Positions 23,115 through 35,720 are shown, counted from the stretch's first letter. The stretch is 64,000 bases of DNA from Sapria himalayana (GCA_029783825.1 JAREIK010000722.1:157457-221456), one strand, 5' to 3'. Program-made: numbers and translations. Notes: generated by a model from the letters alone, not told the origin.

Positions 23115-26100
23115 TTAATATTGAAAAATTAATATTTATATAAAATAAACAAATAACTAATTAAAAAAATATTTTAAATTATAATGAAATAAATAATATT
23201 GGGATTTAATATTTATTATTTAGGGTATACTAGAATAATTTAAATTAGATCTGTCTCACTAATAATTTATTTTGTAATTAATATTTCTATAAAAATAAAC
23301 TGATAAGTAATTAAAATAAAAATTTAAAATTATACTGAATACAAATTAAAATGATATTTATGATTTATTATTAATGTATATCAATTTAATGGTTTATATA
23401 TTTAGAGGTTTTGTCATTTAGGAGTTTAGTGATTTATGTTTTTAGACATTTAGTAGTTTATAGGTTTTATTTAAACAATAAAATAACAAAAAATTATTTT
23501 GTACTTTTTTATTTTTTTCATAGGTTATAACCTTTGAAAATATAATAATATTTAAAATTTTTTGAAATGTGAATAAAATATTTAATTATAATAATATTAA
23601 TAATTATATATCATATAAATTCAATATAAACAATTTTATTGATAGATATTATAATAATGATCAAAAATTAAATTAATAAACTATTAATAATAAGATAGAA
23701 ATTAATTAAAAAATATTTACGAAACCCAAATTGATTCAAAATTAAAGTAAAATATAATACTAGATAATAATTTTTAATTTTTAAATTTTTACTTCTTTTA
23801 TAAGCGTATATTTTTTTTTTGCTTAAAAATAAATTATTTAAATTATATTTGTCGTACTTATAATTTATTTTGCAATAAATATTTCTATAAAAATAAACTA
23901 ATAAATAATTAAAATGAATATTTAAAATTTTAATAAATTGAAATAAATATTAAATTTACTAATTATTAAGGAGTATATATCATTTTAATGGTTTATGTAT
24001 TCAGGCATTACGGGGTCTAGGAGTTTTAGATTTAACTGTGTATGAATTTAGTAGTTTATAGGTTTTATTTAAAAAATAAAATAACAAAAAATTTATTTTT
24101 ATTATTTTTTGATATTTTCAAAGGTTATAGCCTTTGAAAATATAATAATTTTTAAATTTTTTTCAAAAGTGAATTCAATACGTAGTTATAATAATCATTA
24201 TTTCTATATATCATATAAATTCAATATAAACAATTTTAATGATAAATATTCTAATAATAATCAAAAAATAAATTAATAATCTATTATTAATTAGATAGAT
24301 ATTAATCAAAATATAATTACAAAACCTAAAATGATCCAGAAGCAAAGCAAAATATATTACTATATATTAATTTTTTGTTTTGAAAATTATTTTTCTTTTA
24401 AAAAGTTTATCTATATTATTTTGATGAAAAATAATTTATATAAATTATATTTGTGTAACTCATAATTTATTTTGTAATTAATATTTATATAAAAATAAAC
24501 AAATAAATAATAAAATTTGAATATTTAAAATTATAATAAAAAAAATGAGATGTATACTTTATTATTTATGGTACACCGGTTCAATTTAAAAATAGATCTG
24601 TCTCACTAATAATTTATTTTATAATTAATATTTCTATAAGAATAAACTGATAAATAATTATAATAAAAATTTAAAATTATACTAAATAAAAATTAAAATG
24701 AGATTTATGATTTATTATTAATGCATACAAGTTTAATGGTTCAAGTATTTAGAGGCTTTGTCGTTTATGAGTTTAGCGATTTATGTTTTGAGGCATTTAG
24801 TAGTTTATAGGTTTTATTTAAACAATAAAATAACAAAAAAAAATTGATAATTTTTTCTCATTTTCATAGGTTATAACCTTTGAAAATATAATAATATTTA
24901 AAATTTTTTGAAATGTGAATACAATCATATGTTATAATAATATTAATAATTATATTTCATATAAATTCACTATAAATAATTTTATTGATGGATATTATAA
25001 TAATTATCAAAAATTAAATTAATAAACTATTAATAATAAGATAGAAATAATTAAAAAATATTTACAAAACCCAAATTGATTCAAATTTAAAGTAAAATAT
25101 ATTACTGGATAATAATTTTTAATTTTTAAATTTTTACTTCTTTTATAAGCGTATATATATTTTTTTGATTACAAATAAATTATTTAAATTATATTTGTCG
25201 CAGTCATAATTTATTTTGTAATAAATATTTCTATAAAAATAAACTATTAATAATTAAAATGAATATTTAAAATTATAATAAATAGACATAAAAATTAGAT
25301 TTACTTATTATTAAGTAGTATATAGTGGTTTAATGGTTTATGTATTCAGGCATTACAGGGTTTATGAGTTTACTGATTTAACTATGTATGCATTTAGTAG
25401 TTTATAGGTTTTATTTAAAAAATAAAATAACAAAAAATTTATTTTTATTATTTTTTGATATTTTCAAAGGTTATAACCTTTGAAAATATAATAATTTTTT
25501 AATTTTTTTGAAAAGTGAATTCAATATTTAGTTATAAAAATCATTATATTTATTTATCATATAAATTCAATATAAATAATTATATTGATAAATATTCTAA
25601 TAATGATCAAAAAATAAATTTATAATCTATTATTAATAAGATAGATATCAATTAAAATAAAATTACAAAACCTAAAATGATTCAGAAGGAAAGTAAAATA
25701 TATTACTATATAATAAATTTTTGTTCTTAAATTTTTTCTTCTTTTTATATGTTTATCTATATTTTTTGATGAAAAATAATTTATATAAATTATATTTGTC
25801 TAACTCATAATTTATTTTGTAATTAATATTTATTTAAAAATAAACGAATAAATAATTAAAATGGAAATTTAAAATTATAATGAAAAAATTAATATTGAGA
25901 TTTATTATTTATTATTTAGGGTATAATGTTTAAAAGCATTATCTATTTAGGGTTTTCAAGATTTAGTAGTTATTGATTTAAGTGTTTAGGGATTTAGTGG
26001 TTTATAGGTTTTATTTAGACAATGAAATAACAAATAAAAATTATTTTTGATATTTTCTCACATTTTCAAAGGTTATAACCTTTGAAAATATAATAATTTT

Positions 26101-27744
26101 AAAATTTTTTAAAAATGTGAATACAATAATTAGTAATAATAATCATTATAATTATATATAATATAAACTAAATATAAACAATTTTATTGATAGATATGTT
26201 ATCAATTATCAAAAAAAAAATTAATATGCTATTATTAATATGATAGATATAAATTAAAATATAATTGCAAAACCTAAAATTATTCAAAATCAAATTAAAA
26301 TTTATTACTAAATAATAATTTTTGTTTCTTAGTTTTTGCTTCTTTTTATAAGACTATATTTTTTTTGATGAAAAATAAATTATTTAAATTATATTTGTAT
26401 CACTCATAATTTATTTTGTGATTAATATTTTAATAAATTAATTAAATTATATGTAAGATTAACTAGTTTGTTGTTTTAATTATTTAGGTGCTTTTGTGTT
26501 TAAGAGTTTAGAAATTTAAGTGTTTAGGCATTTAGTGGTTTATAAGTTTTATTTAAACAATGATATTACAAAAAATTTATTTTTATTATTTTTTCTAATA
26601 TTTGAAGGTTATAACCTTTGAAAATATAATAATTTCTAAATTTTTTTCAAATGTAAATATAATATTTAGTTATAATAATCTTAATAATTATAAGTCATTT
26701 AAATTCAATATAAATAATTATATTAATAGATATTATAATAACGATCAAAAAATAAATTAATAAACTATTATTAATAAGATAGATATTATTTAAAATATAT
26801 TTGCAAAATATAAATTTATTCAAAATCAAAGTAAAATATATTACAAAATAATAATTTTTTTTAATATTTTGCTTTTTTTATAAGTTTATATTTTTGTTAT
26901 TAAAAATAAATTATTTAAATTATATTTGTCTTACTTATTATTTATTTTATAATTTATAATTCTATAATAATAAACTAATAAATAGTTAAAATGAATATTT
27001 AGAATTATAATGAATTCAAATAAAATTTAGATTTATTATTTATTATATTAGGATATACCGGTTTAATAATTTAAGTATTTAGTTGTTTTGTGGTTTATGA
27101 GTTTAGTGATTTAAGTGTTTTGACCTTTAGTGATTTATATTTTTTATTTAAAGAATGAAAAAACAAAAAATTTAATTTTTTGATTTTTTTATTAATTTTC
27201 GAAGGTTGTAACCTTCGAAAATATAATAATTTTTAATTTTTTTTAAATGTGAATATAATATTTAGTTATAATAATCTCAATAATTATATATAATGTAAAC
27301 TAAATATAAATAATTTTATTAATATATATTATAATAATGATCAATAAATAAATTAATAAACTAGTATTAATAAGAATGATATAAATTAAAATATAATTGT
27401 AAAATCTAAAATGATTCAAAATCAAAATAAGATATATTACTAAATAATAATTTTTTATTTTTAAAATTTTGCCTCTTTTTTCTAAGCATATATTTTTTTT
27501 TGTTGAAAAATAAATTATTTAAATTATATCTGTCTCACTAATAATTTATTTAATAATTAATATATCTATAAAAATAAACTGATAAATAATTAAAATGAAT
27601 ATTTAAAATTATGATGAATACTAATAAAAATGAGATTTATGATTTATTATTTAGACTATACTAATTTAATGTTTTAAGTATTTATGGGCTTCGGGGTTTA
27701 GGAGTTAGTCATTTTAGTATTTAGTCATTTAGTGTTTTATTATA
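23115..27744 (+). repeat. AT-rich satellite, direct arm (600-745 bp monomers, about 1.35 kb higher-order unit)
   Basis: Each unit contains a dyad around GGTTATAACC, at 23514, 24115, 24861, 25461, 26063, 26601 and 27195, so spacings are 601, 746, 600, 602, 538 and 594 bp. Before each dyad lies 'tttagtagtttataggtttt'. Two monomer types alternate at first. Type A has 'agaggttttgtcatttagg' (about 23400 and 24746); type B has 'attcaggcattac' (about 23995 and 25341). Like pairs are about 1,346 bp apart, which defines a dimeric higher-order repeat. No coding potential. Confidence 0.85.
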
Positions 27745-29775
27745 TAAAATATTTATATAATATTTTATATAAATATTAATTACAAAATAAATTATGAGTT
27801 ACACAAATATAATTTATATAAATTATTTTTCATCAAAATAATATAGATAAACTTTTTAAAAGAAAAATAATTTTCAAAACAAAAAATTAATATATAGTAA
27901 TATATTTTGCTTTGCTTCTGGATCATTTTAGGTTTTGTAATTATATTTTGATTAATATATATCTAATTAATAATAGATTATTAATTTATTTTTTGATTAT
28001 TATTAGAATATTTATCATTAAAATTGTTTATATTGAATTTATATGATATATAAATATAATGATTATTATAACTAATTATTGTATTCACTTTTGAAAAAAA
28101 AATTAAAAAATTATTATATTTTCAAAGGTTATAACCTTTGAAAATATCAAAAAATAATAAAAATAATTTTTTAGTTATTTTAGTTTTTAAATAAAACCTA
28201 TAAACTACTAAATGCATACACAGTTAAATCAGTAAACTCATAAACCCCCTAATGCCTAAATACATAAACCATTAAACCGCTATAAACTAGTTAATAATTA
28301 ATAAATCTAATTTTTTTTCAATTTATTATAATTTTAAATATTCATTTTAATTATTTATTAGTTTATTTTTATAGAAATATTTACTACAAAATAAATTATG
28401 AGCGCCACAAATATAATTTAAATAATTTATATTTAATCAAAAAATTATATACGCTTATAAAAGAAATAAAAATTTTAAAATTACAAATTATTATCCAGTA
28501 ATATATTGTACTTTAATTTTGAATCAATTTGGGTCTTGTAAATATTTATTAATTAATCTCTATCTTATTATTATTAGTTTATTGATTTAATTTTTGATCA
28601 TTATTATAATATCTATCAATAAAATTGTTTATATTGAATTTATATGATATATAATTATTAATATTATTATAAATAAAGATTGTATTCATATTTCAAAAAA
28701 TTTTAAATATTATTATTTTTTCAAAAGTTATAACCTACGAAAATGAGAAAAAAGTACAAATTTTTTTTTGTTATTTCATTGTCTAAATAAAACCTATAAA
28801 CCACTAAATACCTTAAAACATAAATCGCTAAACTCCTAAACGATAAAACCTCTAAATACTTAAACTATTAAACTAGTATACATTAATAATAAATCATAAA
28901 TTTCATTTTAATTTTTATTCAGTATAATTTTAAATTTTTATTTTAATTATTTAACAGTTTATTATTATAGAAATATTAATTGCAAAATAAATTATTAGTG
29001 AGAGAGATCTAATTTAAATTAAACCGGTATACCCTAAATAATAAATAATAAATCTTATTTCTTTTTCATTATAATTTTAAATATTCATTTTAATTATTTA
29101 TTTGTTTATTTTTATATAAATATTAATTACAAAATAAATTATGGTTAGACAAATATAATTAATATAAATTATTTTTTATCAAAAAAATATTGATAAACTT
29201 TTTAAAAGAAAAAAAAATTCAAAACAAAAAATTATTTTATAGTATATATTTTGTTTTGCTTCTGAATCATTTTAGGTTTTAAAAATATATTTTAATTGAT
29301 ATCTATCATATTAAAAATAGATTATTTATCTATTTTTTGATTATTATTAGAATATTTATCAATAAAATTGTTTATATCGAATTTATATGACATATAAATA
29401 CAATGATTATTATAATTAAATATTAAATTTACTTTTGAAAATAATTTAAAAATTATCATATTTTCAAAGTTTATAACCTTTGAAAATATGAAAAATTAAT
29501 AAAAATAAATATTTTGTTATTTTATTTTTTTAATAAAACCTATAAACTACTAAATGCATACACAGTTAAATCATTAAACTACTGAACCTCATAATAGCTA
29601 AATACATAAACCATTAAAACGCTATATATTAATTAATAATTAGTAAATTTAATATTTATTTCAATTTATTATAATTTAAATATTCATTTTAATTATTTAT
29701 TAGTTTAATTTTATAGAAATATTTTTACAAAATAAGTTATGAGGGCGACAAATATAATTTTATAGAAATATTTAT
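27745..29775 (-). repeat. AT-rich satellite, inverted arm
   Basis: The same satellite runs in reverse complement, with dyads at 28118, 28717 and 29461 (spacings 599 and 744 bp). That is the mirror of the 24115-24861-25461 segment. Bases about 27836-27929 are the exact reverse complement of about 24314-24407, and homology continues to the dyad with few differences. The switch point at about 27740-27775 is a 'tatataaaatatttatata' self-complementary stretch. Confidence 0.85.
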
Positions 29776-29789
29776 TAGTTTTTAGGTTT

Positions 29790-30045
29790 ATAGGTTTAAA
29801 AAAAAATAAAATAAAATAAAAAATAAAATAAAAATAAAATAAAAATAAAATAAAAATAAAATAAAAATAAAATAAAAATAAAATAAAAAATAAAATAAAA
29901 ATAAAATAAAAATAAAATAAAAATAAAATAAAAAATAAAATAAAAATAAAATAAAAATAAAATAAAAATAAAATAAAAAAAAAATAAAAAATAAAAAAAA
30001 ATTAAAATAAAAAATAAAAATAAAAATAAAAATAAAATAACAGAT
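29790..30045. repeat. (AAAAT)n microsatellite, about 250 bp
   Basis: Repeats of AAAAT and AAAATA with occasional extra A or C. It sits between the inverted satellite arm and the short 130-bp tandem units. Confidence 0.95.
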
Positions 30046-30350
30046 TTATAGGTTTTATTTAGTCATTTAGTAATATAGTGATTTATAGGTTTTATTATAT
30101 AGACTATACTAATTTAATGTTTTAAGTATTTATGGGCTTCGGGGTTTAGGAGTTGGTCATTTTAGTATTTAGTCATTTAGTGGTTTATAGGTTTTATTTA
30201 AAAAATAAAATAACAGATTTATTATTTAGACTATACTAATTTAATGTTTTAAGTATTTATGGGCTTCGGGGTTTAGGAGTTAGTCATTTTAGTATTTAGT
30301 CATTTAGTGGTTTATAGGTTTTATTTAAAAAATAAAATAACAGATTTATC
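30046..30350 (+). repeat. Short tandem satellite derivative, about 130-bp units
   Basis: The phrase 'gactatactaatttaatg' followed by 'gggcttcggggtttaggag' and 'tttagtggtttataggtttt' occurs at about 30103-30200 and 30230-30330, and also ends the direct satellite arm at 27655-27745. This links the flanks of the inverted segment. Confidence 0.75.
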
Positions 30351-30725
30351 CTGGAACTCGACTGAGAGCTTGACGACGAGCTCGGTCTAGTTTGACGGAG
30401 CTCTAGGTCAAGCTCCAAGAGTCCGGCGGAGCTCCACGTCGACCTCATTGAAGCTTGATGGAACTCCACGAAGAAGCTCGTGGAGACAAATGGGGAAAGA
30501 AGGGATGGGGGGAGAGGAGCAAGAGGTGAGGGCAGATGGGCGAGAAAAGAGGGGCGAGAGGCGTGGGCGAGGGGCATGAGTGAGGGGAGAGGGGGGGGGG
30601 GGCGTGGGCAAGGGTGAGGGACGAGGGCGTGGGCAAGGGAGGGGCGAGGGCTAGGGACGAGGACGAGGGAGGGGCGAGTGCTAGTGGTGAGGGAGAGGGA
30701 GGGGCTAGGGGCATGAGAGAAGGTA
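30351..30725. repeat. GAGCTC-rich segment followed by G-rich purine tract
   Basis: 30351-30480 is built from 'gagctc', 'gcttgacg', 'gagctcca' words. 30480-30725 is an almost pure purine strand with 'gggcgaggg' units and a G12 run near 30591-30602. The first part matches the core of the long-TIR element at 53940-54190 in word content, in both cases next to a G/C-rich 'ggggcgag' tract. Overlapping minus-strand frames of S, P and L residues (30296-30714) come from the composition and are not genes. Confidence 0.7.
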
Positions 30726-31250
30726 GTCTATGACTTAGGAATTTGGGTGCACTTATTTTTAATTTATTTTTAGTTTTGTGACTTTTTAAAAAATATCAAA
30801 ATTTTAGTTTTTAAATCTTAAAAATTTTTGGGGAAACACCCCAAAATATAATTCTCCCTTTTTATTTTGTGATCCCAAAACATAAAAACTAAAGTTTTTT
30901 TTTTAATTATTCTTTTTTAATTTATTTGTTTCACATGCCACCTTTTTCTTTCTATTCAATTTTTATTTTTTTAATTTGATATTTATCGTTTTATTTCTAT
31001 AGCTCCAATTTGTAGAAAATAAAATAAGAAATATTATTTTATTTCCAAAACTTTACATCATACACATAAATTTTAAAAATATGACAGCAATGAGCAATAA
31101 AAAAAAAAAAAACAAAACACATATTACTTATCAAAAAAAAAAATAAAAACAAAACAAAACATTAATTTAAATAATAAAAATTAAAAATGATTTTTATTTT
31201 ATTAAAATTGGATTTAATTTTACCCAGATTAAATTTAATATTAGTCAATT
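30726..31250. other. AT-rich right border of the satellite block
   Basis: Contains 'tttttggggaaacacccc' (about 30825-30842), the inverted partner of text at 19629-19659, followed by poly-A and poly-T tracts. No gene visible. Confidence 0.4.
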
Positions 31251-31289
31251 GGATTGGTCAAACGGTTGACAACCCTAGGCAGATCGTTT

Positions 31290-31620
31290 CTCAGGGCCCA
31301 CGTGGCAAGTGTTGAAGCAGCTGCTCAGCAATTTCGGGTCTGGTAGGAGCAGTATTTGGTATGGCGGAGTTGGGTTGTGTATCGTTTCAGGTGCACTCTA
31401 GCTTGCACTCAACGTGGCTTGGTTAAACGGTCTTGGTTTCGCTCTCCGCTCAGGAAATACACTGCCACGTTTCAGCTGGTGCGAGCCTGTGAAATATCTG
31501 CCGGCACTCCTGTTAGGATTTAAGGGGTGAATGTTGGGAGTGTTGGGATTATTGTTTGTGTCAATGCATCGTTGAAATTCATTTATGCTGTAATTGAGGT
31601 AGGTTTCGTTTTTGTTGCAT
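31290..31620 (+). pseudogene. Possible promoter and first exon fragment of a host nuclear gene
   Basis: This is the only stretch with balanced base composition and non-repeat character. A G-box/ABRE-type core CCCACGTGGC lies at about 31298-31307. An ATG in context 'ggtATGGCGG' at 31361 opens MAELGCVSFQVHSSLHS, which stops after 21 codons. A different frame then continues as VKRSWFRSPLRKYTATFQLV and then RACEISAGTPVRI before a stop (to about 31522). Together this is Ser/Arg/Lys-rich with few acidic residues, like a plastid transit peptide broken by a one-base frameshift. Possible splice donors are 'CCTGTTAGG' (about 31509) and 'GAGGTAGGT' (about 31597). The gene is not identified. It could be a functional 5' exon, a transposon-captured fragment or chance. 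Confidence 0.3.
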
Positions 31621-31659
31621 TATCTTTGTATGATTTGTTTTCTATTTCCAATTCACACA

Positions 31660-32600
31660 ACATAATGTTTCACCTCGTAGAAAAAATATCAAATATCTGA
31701 AAGTTCATAATACAACACACAGTAAATTGAATGTACATTAGATTGGAAGCAATTGGAGATGAGATATGTCACATATTGTTGTATTGGAGTGAAATAAGAC
31801 GACTCTAAATATAATAGAGGATTGTTAGTGGAAATACTTTGTTCTTACCACCACAATGTTTGTTTAGAAGTTTTTTTCTTTTTTTAAAAAATAGGTGGAA
31901 TCCCTTAGTGCCTGGCGTAATTGGGCTAGATTCAAACCACTTGTACCTCAATGGATGCAGTTTCATGTCCCAATGATTTAATGATAGTTCATGGGGATCG
32001 AACTTGTAACTTTTAAGGAAGTACATATTCAACATCTTGCCGATCAAACTATCAAGCATTTGGTCAGTGTTTGTTTAGAGCTAGGGGTAGAGCACAACCA
32101 ATCTTCACAAGCGTTAACATTAGACAACAAATCAAATTGGTTATATGTTTAGATTTGTTTTGGATAATAAGGTTTCATTTATATATGATAGTGTTTTTTT
32201 TTCTTAGAAAATGAAAAACTTTTATCTTCATAGGAAATTTAGAAAAGGTTATTTTGAAGATTATTTCATTTTCTAAAAATTATTTTCAATTTTTTAATAT
32301 AAATATTATAATGAAAAATACACATTATTGGTCATGAATAAATAACATGAATACAATGTATAAATAAATATAAAATTGTATCAAAGAACTTATATTTATT
32401 ATGAACAATGCTTTTCTAATTATAAAATTAGTTAAAATGCATAATAATATATGATGTAAAGATTATTATTGTTATTTTTATTTAATTTGTTTCTTTTTAT
32501 TTATTTGATATGAGCACTCGACTTATTGATTGTTCAAATTATTTGTTCATTATATAAGTGTATTTAATATGTGTTTCTTATATAAGTTTATTTAATTTTT
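31660..32600. other. AT-rich stretch, possible LTR sequence upstream of the Copia element
   Basis: No conserved gene. The 84-codon minus-strand frame at 31805-32059 has no recognised homology. Immediately before the primer-like site at 32620 the DNA has 'tatataagtgtatttaat' and 'tatataagtttatttaat' direct repeats, as in an LTR promoter and R region, but its start cannot be placed and no matching 3' LTR is seen. Confidence 0.3.
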
Positions 32601-33239
32601 TTGCATCTCAATTTGTACTCTGATATCAGAGTGAATTTCAAAATTATAGAGAGAGAAAGTATGTATATTGTACCAGCATAGTACACATCAAAAGCATGCA
32701 CAATGAAAGCACGTGCAAGGCGAGGACTATGAAAGCATGCACAAGGTGAGGACTATGGTGCATAGTGTTGGTGTATGTTTTTTATTGTGCGCATAACAAT
32801 TTATGTAGTGCATAGGTGAGTGGTGATGTGTGTGGTGGCGCACATGATGGTGTTAATGGTAACGAGCATGGTGGTGTGAGGCAAAAATCCTAATTGGGTC
32901 CTTATTGCTATAAGTAAAAAAGGGGGAGAGATTAAATTCTAATTTAGTTTGATAAAAATTAGGGTTTGATATAATTTTATTTTTTGGAGGAATCATTATG
33001 GATTTTTTTAATATATATAATTGAAGGAGTCTCTGTTTTATATACTCATTATACGAGAATAAATTATATCATAAATAATTATTGGATATTATTTTTAGAG
33101 AGAAGATCTAGAGATTTATATAGTTATGAGAGAGATATATTGATAAACAAAGCTATTTATGAATTATCATAGACTTCATTTATCATAATACTTACTAGAT
33201 AGAAACATATAAAATTTTTATATTACAAGTTATTTTAGC

Positions 33240-33375
33240 ATCATTGGTTATTTTAGGTAGTAGTAAATCATTCTATTTTTCTAGGTAGTAGATCATTTTG
33301 TTCTTTTAGGTAGTAGTAGATCATTTTGTTTTTTCAGGTAGTAGTAGATCATTAAGTTTTTTAGGTAATAGTAGA
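33240..33375 (+). repeat. Short tandem repeat, about 35-bp unit
   Basis: The phrase 'ttttaggtagtagtagatcatt' or close variants occurs four to five times (about 33250, 33280, 33308, 33336 and 33360). It lies inside the Copia remnant and looks like local slippage. Confidence 0.7.
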
Positions 33376-35079
33376 TAATTTTATTTTTTTTGATATCACT
33401 ACTCATTTAACTTGTACTTGTATTATAGACTCTTGGATTATTATTATACGAGCAAATATTTACTTCATTGACAATCTTATCTCTTTTTTATATATTTTTT
33501 TATTCTGAAAATATTATTATAGTCAATAATAAATATTCCAAAGTTATTGAATATGATATTATTCAATTTAATTTTTTGTTACTTTCTCATATTATGTTTA
33601 TTCATGTTTGTTCTATTAATTTATTTTATATGAATTGTCTTTCATGATAATTTAATTATGATTTTATATTTATTTTTATTGATATTTATTTGCAGGATCG
33701 AAACACTCTGAGAGAGGCTAATGAAAAATTAAGTTGTTTTTGTCTCGACGTTTGAGTGTTTTGGACCTATTACCTGTATATTTTCAACTTGGTCATCTAT
33801 TATTGATCAAGTTAATAATATATTATTATAGTCTTAAAAGTATGTAAATCTTAGAGTATGAGATATTTCAATTAGAAAAACTTATCATAGATTCTTATCT
33901 TATATATTAGTTTGGTTTTAGTAGAGACTTATTCAATCTAATATACTTAGATAAATAAGGATCTAATAGAGATTCAATTAGAGAAATATTTTAGTATCTG
34001 ATAATTTTTATTGATGACAACTTGAGAGGTTTTCATGATAATTTTCATGTTTTTCTATTTTTTAGACTTTTCATGAAATATTAAAATTATAATCCAATTG
34101 AAATATTAAAAAATTAAAAAGTGATAATATATAAAAATATTAGACTGATTAAACACTTATTATATAAATTATAAGAATATATATTAGACTTTTTATTGCT
34201 GATACTTATAGATTTTAATAGAATGTGATTATTGAAATGAAAAATAAATATTTGATTAAGATGATTATGATATTCATATATGAAAAAAAATATTTCAAAA
34301 TATTTTTAAGGAGATGTGGTTTTAATCAATACTTTTATCTCATTATTTGGATGTCATCTTTTGTTGTTTTTAAGTGTATATCTTTTTAAATATTTAGAAT
34401 CTTGAGTTATATTTTTTTGAATACTTTAATACATAATAAGGGTACATGTGTTTTTAATTATAGAGGTAGAATTTTATTTAATACGAATATTAATTTTTTT
34501 TATTATGACTTATTTTTTAATGAGTCTAAAAAATGTAAATCTAATTATTTTACCTAGATATATTATACTTTTTATTTTACTTATAGATTTGCTCTAAATC
34601 ACTAATTAGTAGAAATAGTTAATAATAAATTTAGATCATATTGAATCTAAAAAAAATGATGCATCCCAAGTAGACAGATCTCATTCATACTTATATTATA
34701 TAGTAGTTTATGAGTTTTTACTAATACAAACTCATATTAAGTCGGAAACCATGAGACTTGATTGCCCAAGACATATAATTTATACTAGGAGAAAGAGAGA
34801 TATGCTACACCTTTATATACTAGAAATGAGCCTACCAACGAATCATATGATCTTGTAGTTAGTTAATCTAATTTTGTTTTTTTTATTATTTTTTGAAAGG
34901 GATATATGAATCATATTCAGTATTCAATTTCACAGGTTTTGTTGTACTCTAATTTTATTAATTCTTTTATTTTTTTTATTATTTATTTTGATTGTACTAA
35001 AAATAAGAGTCTCCATTCTCCTTATGACATGTTATCTCATCTAGAATGATAACATATAATGATGAAAGATATGTATGCT

Positions 35080-35720
35080 ATTAGCTCTAATGAGACTTAG
35101 TAATTAATACAATGATCTTTAGAAAAGGTTATTGTTTGTTGTGTGTAGATATTCATTAAGAAGATCGATCTAGATGAAAAGGTATGTTGTCTTAATGTGA
35201 GACTTATAGCATGGAGATAAATATATATATTTGGTATATATTAATAGGATACTTTATTTTAGCGGTCAAGATAATCTCATTGTAGATTTTTATTTTCCTT
35301 GCAGTATTTTATAAGTAGAGGATACACTAATTAGACATGAAGAATATATTTTTTAATGGTGACCTTGTTGAGGAGGCATATATAGAGTAACAACCTGAGT
35401 TCCAAGCTAGATAATTAAGTATAGTTTGTAGATTGTAGAATATATTATATGTCATAAAATAGTCAATGAGAGCTTTTTTTGTGGTTTTCATGTGTAGTCA
35501 TGTTGTCTGGATTATATGTGTTATTGATATTTTTTTTATTTTATTGGATGAGTCATAATGATAAAATGGTTTTGTTGATTATCTATATAAATATTATTTT
35601 AATTATGTGAGATGACGAGTTAAGAATTAGGCATCTCAAAAAATATCTTCAGACATAGTTTTAAATGAATAACCTTGGAGGATTTATATATTTTCTTAAA
35701 TTAATGTGATAACATATGTA
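35080..35720 (+). pseudogene. Copia reverse transcriptase remnant
   Basis: Recognisable text across frames: 'MYAISSNET..LIQ' at 35078 (family 'W..V..P' entry block), 'KVIVCC..IFIKKIDLDEKV' (like 'K.VGCRWVFTIK...DG'), 'F...VTLLRRHI' (like 'FLNGDL.EEVYM'), then 'DKMVLLIIYINIILI' (like the 'LLIVYVDDIIITG' catalytic block, with both Asp lost) and 'HLKKYLQT.F.MNNLGG' (like 'LK..L...F..KDLG'). Loss of the catalytic aspartates and many stops make it inactive. Confidence 0.6.

Larger units (their letters stand above)
32620..35720 (+). mobile_element. Decayed Copia-type LTR retrotransposon internal region
   Basis: Starts with 'ctgatatcagagtg', close to the tRNA-Met-type primer site TGGTATCAGAGC of plant Copia elements. 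Downstream, in order on the plus strand and broken by many stops and frameshifts: 'CIIDS' protease-like text (about 33420), a 'VFLII...GYR'-like stretch (about 34440-34530) like the integrase C-terminal region, and reverse transcriptase text (35080-35720). The order protease, integrase, RT is that of Copia. RNase H and the 3' LTR are not recognised; the hAT element at 35765 may have displaced them. Confidence 0.6.

Noticed and set aside
23514..29486. CRISPR-like array of regularly spaced palindromes
   Set aside because: Spacing of 540-745 bp, repeated spacers and an evident plant nuclear context rule this out; it is satellite DNA.
30296..30714. Three overlapping minus-strand frames of 67-93 codons
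   Set aside because: Ser/Pro/Leu-only translation of a purine-rich strand; no start context or homologue.
31905..32010. tRNA or tRNA-derived SINE (TGGCGTAATTGGG and GATCGAACTT resemble A and B boxes)
   Set aside because: Spacing is too long for a tRNA, no cloverleaf can be drawn, and no A-rich tail or target duplication marks a SINE.
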